NCBI GenBank assembly: GCA_018715885.1
Contig: DVKT01000076.1
Coordinates: forward strand, 1-38,427
Source: Caccoplasma intestinavium
GTDB lineage: Bacteria > Bacteroidota > Bacteroidia > Bacteroidales > UBA11471
Direction of reading: 5' to 3'
DNA: 38,427 nt
Shown: positions 33,890-38,427 of the stretch, piece after piece
How positions within the stretch are numbered: position 1 is the first letter of the stretch
How the letters are laid out: each line of letters opens with the position of its first letter
Position numbers and translations under genes: made by a program
Notes under the pieces: model-generated
What the model was told of the DNA's origin: nothing
Seen by the model: the letters and a program-made list of their open reading frames with translations, nothing else
Database searches by the model: none

Positions 33890-34026
33890 AAAAAACATAA
33901 ATAAATATTTTGCTTTGATTTAATTAATATATATATTTGCAATCAAAATCATTAACAAAAATTCAAAACATGATGAAAAACTTCTTTTACATTTTGGTGG
34001 TACTGCCTTTGTTCCTTGTTTCTTGC
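33890..34026 (+). repeat. Leader cassette copy 1 (promoter, 5'UTR, signal peptide)
   Basis: Matches copy 2 (34688-34815) almost throughout: aaaaaacataaataaatattttg, gcaatcaaaa-cattaacaaaaattcaaaa, then the signal-peptide codons for FYILVVLP and the cysteine. Copy 1 keeps an intact promoter. Similarity ends at the lipobox cysteine. Confidence 0.8.
33909..33939 (+). promoter_or_regulatory. Promoter of the first lipoprotein gene
   Basis: TTTG (33909-33912), exactly 19 bp, then TATATTTG (33932-33939): both Bacteroidetes elements are perfect. The transcript would begin near 33946, so the in-frame ATG at 33937 cannot be the start and the one at 33970 is used. Confidence 0.75.
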
Positions 34027-34665
34027 TCGAAAGAAGAGGAAGAAAATGCAATCGACCCTACTATTTTCAATAAAAATATATCTGTTGGAGAGTCTTGCAC
34101 GATAAACGAAGTTGGTTCCATTAGTTTGGAAACGCCAAACGATTTTATCGCTACTATAAACGGAAACAAAATAACAGGGAATCATTCCGGGTCATTAACT
34201 TCCTATTGCAATACAGACAAAGGCAGATTCAAACTTTCCGTAACAGTTTCCCCCAATACGACATTATATGTCGATTTGGCGCAATTCCTCGGAATGTCTA
34301 AGAGCAATGTGGAGAAAGTCTTCGGGAAACCAATAAAAACAACTTCCCAACATTGCGTTTACGCTCCTTCTGGCCTTGAAAAAGAAACACGGTTTGTATA
34401 TTCTGGCGGAAAGGTTACGTCTTGTGCCATATATTTCGATAGCAGTTACGCATCAACTCTCGGAAAACACTTGGCCGATAGGTATTCATTATGCTATACA
34501 CAAGGCAATGGTATTCTTTATATGGACTCGTACGACATAGATAATGCAAAAACATTCGTTATGGTTCAAACATCTCTAAAAACAATATTAGTTTTTTACA
34601 CAAATGCAGAAAATATTTCGCCAAATAAAGCGGAGCTTTCATCTCTTACCATTCCATTTCAGTAA
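33970..34665 (+). CDS. Uncharacterised lipoprotein A of the paired-leader island
   Basis: A 231-residue lipoprotein: signal peptide MMKNFFYILVVLPLFLVSC, lipobox VSC at C19, followed by SKEEEEN, an acidic stretch compatible with surface export. The mature part is beta-rich: first a short Ig-like section (VGESCTINEVGSISLETPNDFIATINGNKITG) reminiscent of bacterial Ig-like repeats. Then comes a region from about 100 (VDLAQFLGMSKSNVEKVFGKPIKT) with the shape of an SmpA/BamE-like 'VexxfGkP' fold, which is a resemblance only. No family assigned. The base composition is more A/T-rich than in the flanking core genes. A second ATG lies at the next codon. Confidence 0.8.
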   Translation: MMKNFFYILVVLPLFLVSCSKEEEENAIDPTIFNKNISVGESCTINEVGSISLETPNDFIATINGNKITGNHSGSLTSYCNTDKGRFKLSVTVSPNTTLYVDLAQFLGMSKSNVEKVFGKPIKTTSQHCVYAPSGLEKETRFVYSGGKVTSCAIYFDSSYASTLGKHLADRYSLCYTQGNGILYMDSYDIDNAKTFVMVQTSLKTILVFYTNAENISPNKAELSSLTIPFQ

Positions 34666-34687
34666 CTTCATAATCAATTGACCAACT

Positions 34688-34815
34688 AAAAAACATAAAT
34701 AAATATTTTGATTTGGTTATATTATATGCAATCAAAACCATTAACAAAAATTCAAAAAATGATTAAAAAGCTCTTTTACATTTTGGTGGTATTGCCTTTT
34801 CTCTTTTCTTCTTGC
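34688..34815 (+). repeat. Leader cassette copy 2 with 9-bp deletion in the promoter
   Basis: Second copy of the 33890-34026 leader. The stretch between TTTG and GCAATC is 9 bp shorter and the -7 element is lost (ATTATATG instead of TATATTTG). The 5'UTR and signal-peptide codons are conserved. Confidence 0.8.
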
Positions 34816-35376
34816 GCTGGTTATTCATTTCTTGTCGTCTTAGAGTCAGTAGAATCTCCGGTAAATACCAAACAACCATTCGGAGAAAATAAGATTACAA
34901 CTTTCCAAAATGATGGTAAAGGCACATGCCGGTATGAGGATAATTATATTGACATCGAATGGCAGGTGGAAGATAAGAATTTCTTTTTCACAATGAGAAA
35001 CAAAACCAAACACATTATAAAAATTAATTGGGAAGAAGCTTGTTGTGTCGATTATAATGGAATGGCAGGAAAAGTCATACATCATGGAACCAGAATTATA
35101 GATAGATATGAAAAACAAGGATTTTCTGCAATACCTGCTGGAACAACTCTTTCCGATATAATCATTCCAGCAGATAATATATCTTACAATAAATATTCAG
35201 GTTGGGGAAGTAAATCTCTGATTCCTTGCAAAAGAGGGAATAGCATAGAAAGTACTGAGATAGCATCATCTTTTATCGGGAAAAAGATATATATTATTCT
35301 TCCTATTGTCATAGAAAATATACAAAACGAATATACATTTGCTTTCAATATTGTAGATTTTTGGGATAATTTTTAA
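34759..35376 (+). CDS. Uncharacterised lipoprotein B of the paired-leader island
   Basis: A 205-residue lipoprotein: signal peptide MIKKLFYILVVLPFLFSSC (C19), nearly identical to its neighbour's, but the mature protein is unrelated. It is beta-rich with paired cysteines (EEACCVDYNG) and ends in a hydrophobic ILPIVIENIQNEYTFAFNIVDFW segment. The pattern (DGKGTCRYEDNYIDIEWQVEDKNFFFTMRNKT...IKINWEEA) recalls small Bacteroidales lipoproteins with one beta-sandwich domain that respond to nothing known. I use the ATG at 34759, matching the neighbour's start; upstream in-frame ATGs lie in the leader. It lacks a good promoter of its own and may depend on read-through from lipoprotein A. Confidence 0.78.
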   Translation: MIKKLFYILVVLPFLFSSCAGYSFLVVLESVESPVNTKQPFGENKITTFQNDGKGTCRYEDNYIDIEWQVEDKNFFFTMRNKTKHIIKINWEEACCVDYNGMAGKVIHHGTRIIDRYEKQGFSAIPAGTTLSDIIIPADNISYNKYSGWGSKSLIPCKRGNSIESTEIASSFIGKKIYIILPIVIENIQNEYTFAFNIVDFWDNF

Positions 35377-35387
35377 ATACAAAACAG

Positions 35388-35415
35388 AAAAGTGGAGCCA
35401 TCAAGCTCCGCTTTT
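35388..35415 (+). terminator. Terminator of the lipoprotein island
   Basis: An 11-bp stem (aaaagtggagc at 35388-35398 with gctccgctttt at 35405-35415, one G-T pair), 6-nt loop, followed by CCTTTCCC; the T-run is the 3' arm. It overlaps the end of the minus-strand remnant, so it may work in both directions. Confidence 0.7.
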
Positions 35416-35673
35416 CCTTTCCCGCATAGTAACCGACCCTTCTGTCTCTACTATGCAGGAATCATCGTTTTTGTACACATATACGCGCCCCATTCCGCCC
35501 TGCCGTACCTTTACATTCGCCCGGTCATACACCGTTACGAACACCTTGGCGCAACCGTTCACGTCTATCACAACGTCGCAATCGTGCCGTATGTATATGT
35601 CCTCCACCGAATATCCGTCATACAACAATATGCCGTGTAAAGCTTTCTCTATAATTGGCTTTCTTTTATGCTC
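35401..35673 (-). pseudogene. 5'-truncated remnant of a beta-repeat protein
   Basis: An open frame of 90 codons with no plausible ATG, running from just after an in-frame TAG (35676-35674) to TGA at 35403-35401. It clearly reads as protein: DGYSVEDIYIRHDCDVVIDV, then NGCAKVFVTVYDRANVKVRQ, then GRVYVYKNDDSCIVETEGSV. Three to four beta-strand repeats of about 10 residues each have the pattern [VI]xVxGxA.V.V.VYD.A. From memory this resembles the C-terminus of repetitive proteins found in Bacteroidales prophage-like elements, but I cannot confirm it. G+C is clearly higher than in the flanking lipoproteins. Interpreted as a gene remnant left by a mobile element. A short gene using TTG at 35628 is the alternative. 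Confidence 0.6.
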
Positions 35674-35759
35674 CTATATTCGAGAATCGGGTAATTGGGA
35701 ATAAATATGTTGCTGGTTAGATAGTCAGGTCGTATGTAAATGAAAAATTTCGGTAAAAA

Positions 35760-35793
35760 TTTGCTGAATATCGAAAGATTACAATTACTTTTG
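35760..35793 (+). promoter_or_regulatory. tig promoter
   Basis: TTTG (35760-35763), a 22-bp spacer (slightly long), then TACTTTTG (35786-35793), a perfect TAnnTTTG match. It leaves an untranslated leader of about 100 nt before the tig ATG. Confidence 0.6.
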
Positions 35794-35899
35794 CACCGTT
35801 AAAATTGTGGACTTATGTAAAGTAGGTCTTTTTTTATACGTCGATTTTATTGTAATTCACTGAAAATAATATATATAATAACCAAATAGATTCGGAAGA

Positions 35900-37255
35900 A
35901 TGAACGTTTCACAAGAAAACACAAGCAAGGTTGCTGCCGTTGTAAAGGTAGGGATCGTGAAAGCTGATTATGAAGAAAAAGTAGAAAAGGCTTTGCGTAC
36001 GTATCGTCAGAAAGCCAATATTCCCGGTTTCCGCAAGGGTATGGCTCCGATGGGTATGATAAAGAAAATGGTGGGGAAATCGATCCTGCTCGAAGAGATA
36101 AACAAACTAGTTTCGGAAAGTCTTTATAACTACATTAAAGATAACAACTTGAATGTTTTGGGCGAACCTCTGCCTTCGGAATCACAAGCCGAAATAGATT
36201 TTGACAAACAAGAAGATTTTGAATTTTCTTTCGATGTCGCATTGGCTCCGGAAATCTCCCTGACCCTTTCCGACAAAGACAAAATCGATTATTACCGTAT
36301 CGATATCGATGATGATATGGTTGCTAAACAGAAAGAGGCTCTCTGCAATCGTTTCGGTGTACAGCAACCCGTAGAAGAAGCCAGCGAAAAAGATATTGTA
36401 AAAGGACAATTTGTTGAGCTCGGTGAAAACAATACTCCCAAAGAAGGGGGCATTTCGGTAGAGTCGTTGCTTACCCCGGCATACCTCAAAGACGAAACGG
36501 AGAAAAGTAAGTTTGTAGGGAAGAAAGTCGGTGATAAAGTCGTATTCAATCCGTCGGTAGCTTGTGGCGGAAATGACACCGAACTGGCAGCCATGCTGCA
36601 TATCGGAAAGGAGAATACGGCCGATATGAAATCCGATTTCGAAGTTGAGATAACCTCTATTCTCGGTTTTAAACCGGCAGAGTTGGGTCAGGAACTTTAC
36701 GATAATGCTTTCGGAAAAGATGTCGTAAAGACCGAAGAAGAATTTACGGCCAAAGTTCGTGAGATGCTTGCTGCGCAGATGCAGCCCGAGAGCGATTATA
36801 AATTCGGTCTCGATGCTCGTGCCGCATTGGAAGCGAAAGTAGGTGAAATAGAACTCCCTGACGATTTGTTGAGACGCTGGTTGGTCGTAACAGGAGAAAA
36901 ACGTACGGCAGAATCTGTTGCTGAGGAGTATCCCAAGATGGTTCCCGACTTGAAATGGCAACTTATAAAAGAGGAAATCGTACGGAAGTATGAAGTGAAA
37001 GTCGACGATGCCGATATGCTCGAAATGGCCAAGAAAGCCACACGGGCACAATTTGCACAATACGGCATGATGAATGTTCCCGACGATTTGCTCGATAAGT
37101 ATGCTTCGGATATGCTTAAAGATAAAAAAATCGTAAGCAGTATCGCCGAACGGGCTACCGAAGAAAAAATCATTGCAACGATCAAGTCGCATGTAACCTT
37201 GAACGAGAAAAACATCTCGGTCGAAGATTTTTACAAAATGTTTGAAAACAAATAA
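35900..37255 (+). CDS. tig: Trigger factor (ribosome-associated chaperone and PPIase family)
   Basis: Binds the ribosomal exit tunnel through L23 and protects nascent chains. The 451-residue protein has the ribosome-binding signature G43-F-R-K-G-M-A-P50, followed by the family stretch MVGKSILLEEINKLVSESLYNYI. The central PPIase-like domain (about 150-245) is weakly conserved, and the C-terminal helical cradle contains LPDDLLRRWL. Usual length. Monocistronic with its own promoter and terminator, next to clpP-clpX, the classical tig-clpPX arrangement linking folding and degradation. Confidence 0.96.
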   Translation: MNVSQENTSKVAAVVKVGIVKADYEEKVEKALRTYRQKANIPGFRKGMAPMGMIKKMVGKSILLEEINKLVSESLYNYIKDNNLNVLGEPLPSESQAEIDFDKQEDFEFSFDVALAPEISLTLSDKDKIDYYRIDIDDDMVAKQKEALCNRFGVQQPVEEASEKDIVKGQFVELGENNTPKEGGISVESLLTPAYLKDETEKSKFVGKKVGDKVVFNPSVACGGNDTELAAMLHIGKENTADMKSDFEVEITSILGFKPAELGQELYDNAFGKDVVKTEEEFTAKVREMLAAQMQPESDYKFGLDARAALEAKVGEIELPDDLLRRWLVVTGEKRTAESVAEEYPKMVPDLKWQLIKEEIVRKYEVKVDDADMLEMAKKATRAQFAQYGMMNVPDDLLDKYASDMLKDKKIVSSIAERATEEKIIATIKSHVTLNEKNISVEDFYKMFENK

Positions 37256-37276
37256 TTAGACATTCTTATTTGTCGG

Positions 37277-37306
37277 AAATCAGCCCCTAATCCGGGCTGA
37301 TTTTTT
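37277..37306 (+). terminator. tig terminator
   Basis: A 10-bp stem (aaatcagccc at 37277-37286, gggctgattt at 37294-37303) with a 7-nt loop and a T-tract (six T, 37301-37306). Canonical intrinsic terminator 21 bp after the tig stop. Confidence 0.9.
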
Positions 37307-37349
37307 ATGCCTATGAATAAACCTTATTCTCTCTCAAAAAAACTCAAAA

Positions 37350-37381
37350 TTTGCGGAATAATGGTTTTATTTCTATCTTTG
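37350..37381 (+). promoter_or_regulatory. clpPX promoter
   Basis: TTTG (37350-37353), a 20-bp spacer, then TATCTTTG (37374-37381): both elements are perfect. The transcript would start near 37388, about 33 bp before the clpP ATG. Confidence 0.8.
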
Positions 37382-37420
37382 TTTGAAGAAAATTTTAGTA
37401 ACCCGTAAATCATTTCGATT

Positions 37421-38095
37421 ATGGCAGACGATTTTAGAAAATATGCGACCAAACATTTGGGAATGAACGGCCTTGCCCTGGATAAATATGTCGATATAAC
37501 AAGTAGTTATATATCTCCTACGATTATTGAAGAGCGGCAGTTGAATGTGGCTCAAATGGATGTTTTCTCGCGATTGATGATGGATCGCATCATTTTTCTC
37601 GGAACACAAGTCGACGATTATACCGCCAATGTGATTCAGGCACAATTGCTGTATCTCGACTCGGCCGATCCGGGAAAAGATATATCGATTTATCTTAATA
37701 CGCCGGGAGGAAGTGTTTACGCTGGGCTGGGCATTTACGATACCATGCAATATATTTCGAGCGACGTGTCTACAATATGTACCGGTATGGCCGCTTCGAT
37801 GGGGGCCGTTTTGTTGGTAGCCGGGGCTACCGGCAAGCGTTTTGCCTTGCAACACTCCCGGGTAATGATACACCAGCCGATGGGCGGAGCACAAGGACAG
37901 GCCTCAGATATAGAAATTACCGCCCGGGAAATACAGAAATTGAAAAAAGAACTTTATACTATTATCGCCGACCATTCGGGTAGACCGTATGAACAGATAG
38001 AGAAAGATTCGGATCGGGATTATTGGATGACGGCGGCCGAGGCAAAAGAGTACGGTATGATAGATGAAGTGCTTGTACGTGCAAAAAATAAATAA
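37421..38095 (+). CDS. clpP: ATP-dependent Clp protease proteolytic subunit
   Basis: Serine protease that forms the 14-mer chamber fed by ClpX. The 224-residue protein shows the catalytic triad S126 (GMAASMGAVLL), H151 (RVMIHQPMGG) and D200 (SDRDYWM), the substrate groove YLNTPGGSVYAGLGIYDT, and a short N-terminal extension. ATG at 37421. The stop overlaps the clpX start by one base (TAATG), so the two subunits are made together. Confidence 0.97.
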   Translation: MADDFRKYATKHLGMNGLALDKYVDITSSYISPTIIEERQLNVAQMDVFSRLMMDRIIFLGTQVDDYTANVIQAQLLYLDSADPGKDISIYLNTPGGSVYAGLGIYDTMQYISSDVSTICTGMAASMGAVLLVAGATGKRFALQHSRVMIHQPMGGAQGQASDIEITAREIQKLKKELYTIIADHSGRPYEQIEKDSDRDYWMTAAEAKEYGMIDEVLVRAKNK

Positions 38096-38427
38096 TGGCG
38101 AAGGAAACAGTAAAAGACCGTTGCTCTTTTTGCGGACGGAGTGAGCGGGAAGTGGGTTTCCCGTTGTTGACCGGTTACACGGGTTGTATCTGCGTAGATT
38201 GTGCCGAACAGGCCTCTATTGCGGCCCGCGAGATAAAACAGAAAGTGTCGGATTTGCAATTCGGCCTCGATGAATTGCCGAAACCGAAAGAGATAAAGGC
38301 TTTTCTCGATCAGTATGTTATCGGTCAGGACGATGCCAAACGGTATCTTTCAGTGGCTGTTTACAACCATTACAAGCGGTTGATGCAGTATAAAAAAGAG
38401 CAAAAGACCGATGATGTCGAGATAGAG
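38095..38427 (+). CDS. clpX: ATP-dependent Clp protease ATPase ClpX, N-terminal part (truncated by window)
   Basis: Unfoldase partner of ClpP; only the first 111 codons are present. The N-terminal C4 zinc-binding domain is complete (CSFCGRSEREVGFPLL ... CICVDCAEQA), followed by LPKPKEIKAFLDQYVIGQDDAKRYLSVAVYNHYKRL, the start of the AAA+ module just before Walker A. The ATG shares its A with the clpP stop codon. The frame runs open to the window end. Confidence 0.96.
   Translation, partial: MAKETVKDRCSFCGRSEREVGFPLLTGYTGCICVDCAEQASIAAREIKQKVSDLQFGLDELPKPKEIKAFLDQYVIGQDDAKRYLSVAVYNHYKRLMQYKKEQKTDDVEIE

Larger units (their letters stand above)
33631..33969. other. Divergent intergenic region, dnaG to lipoprotein island
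   Basis: About 340 bp, strongly A/T-rich, marking the change from core genes to the accessory island. It holds the weak dnaG promoter, a small stem (TAAGC...GCTTA near 33781-33796), and the strong promoter for the first lipoprotein. No gene. Confidence 0.6.
35377..35899. other. Region between lipoprotein island and tig
   Basis: 523 bp holding the island terminator, the gene remnant (35401-35673) and, to the right, the tig promoter and a leader of about 100 nt. Nothing else is recognised. The stretch 35820-35890 is A/T-rich and free of structure. Confidence 0.55.

Noticed and set aside
33937..33969. ATG at 33937 for lipoprotein A
   Set aside because: It lies within the -7 promoter element and before the signal peptide.
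36182..37192. Long minus-strand open frame (336 codons) opposite tig
   Set aside because: Antisense to the well-supported trigger factor gene, with Phe/Arg-rich low-complexity composition and no motif.

Overview
The window is a chromosomal segment from a member of the Bacteroidales (Bacteroidota), most likely a gut commensal. The evidence is a SusC/SusD pair, lipoproteins with an acidic stretch after the lipid-attached cysteine, promoters of the TTTG-N19/20-TAnnTTTG type, no Shine-Dalgarno sequences, a single-cysteine DksA-like protein, and a two-subunit methylmalonyl-CoA mutase (MutA/MutB). Family or genus cannot be fixed from the sequence alone. I see no rRNA, tRNA, CRISPR array or intact insertion sequence. 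Most of the window is core genome.

Layout. 1-5030: the end of lepA, the Na+/H+ antiporter nhaA, an NmrA-like protein, a PAP2 phosphatase fused to a probable beta-barrel (overlapping the NmrA-like gene tail to tail), and miaA. 5031-12767: an outer-membrane uptake locus of SusC receptor, SusD lipoprotein, a lipoprotein resembling the substrate-import-associated metallohydrolases but without the HExxH zinc site, and a thioredoxin-fold lipoprotein, closed by a strong terminator. 12768-13290: a non-coding stretch with at least five copies of a GTCATTC...GAATC-type repeat. 13291-20043 (minus strand): a polyprenol-phosphate glycosyltransferase, a tightly packed dksA-like / lspA / DUF4296 / small-unknown operon, and a type 2 isoleucyl-tRNA synthetase whose HIGH motif reads GIHH. 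20044-25221 (plus strand): an AT-rich region with a 36-bp perfect palindrome, an alpha/beta hydrolase, aspS, a Nif3-family protein and a coiled-coil zinc-ribbon protein. 25304-33630 (minus strand): mutB/mutA (succinyl-CoA to methylmalonyl-CoA, on the propionate route), then dnaG followed by a NatA/NatB-like ABC exporter. 33631-35673: an AT-rich accessory island with two lipoproteins that share a nearly identical promoter and signal-peptide leader but have unrelated mature parts, plus a 5'-truncated gene remnant. 35900-38427: tig, clpP and the start of clpX (protein folding and ATP-dependent proteolysis).

Most notable points: the GIHH-type IleRS2, whose swapped motif has been linked in published work to extreme mupirocin resistance; the catalytically degenerate metallohydrolase-like lipoprotein in a SusCD operon; the leader duplication in the lipoprotein island; the perfect palindrome upstream of ileS, whose half-sites recur at the aspS promoter; and a Cys/His-rich patch in the MutA linker. 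No clearly new multi-gene defence or mobile system is visible. The SusC-SusD-pseudo-metallohydrolase-thioredoxin unit is the best candidate for an undescribed system.
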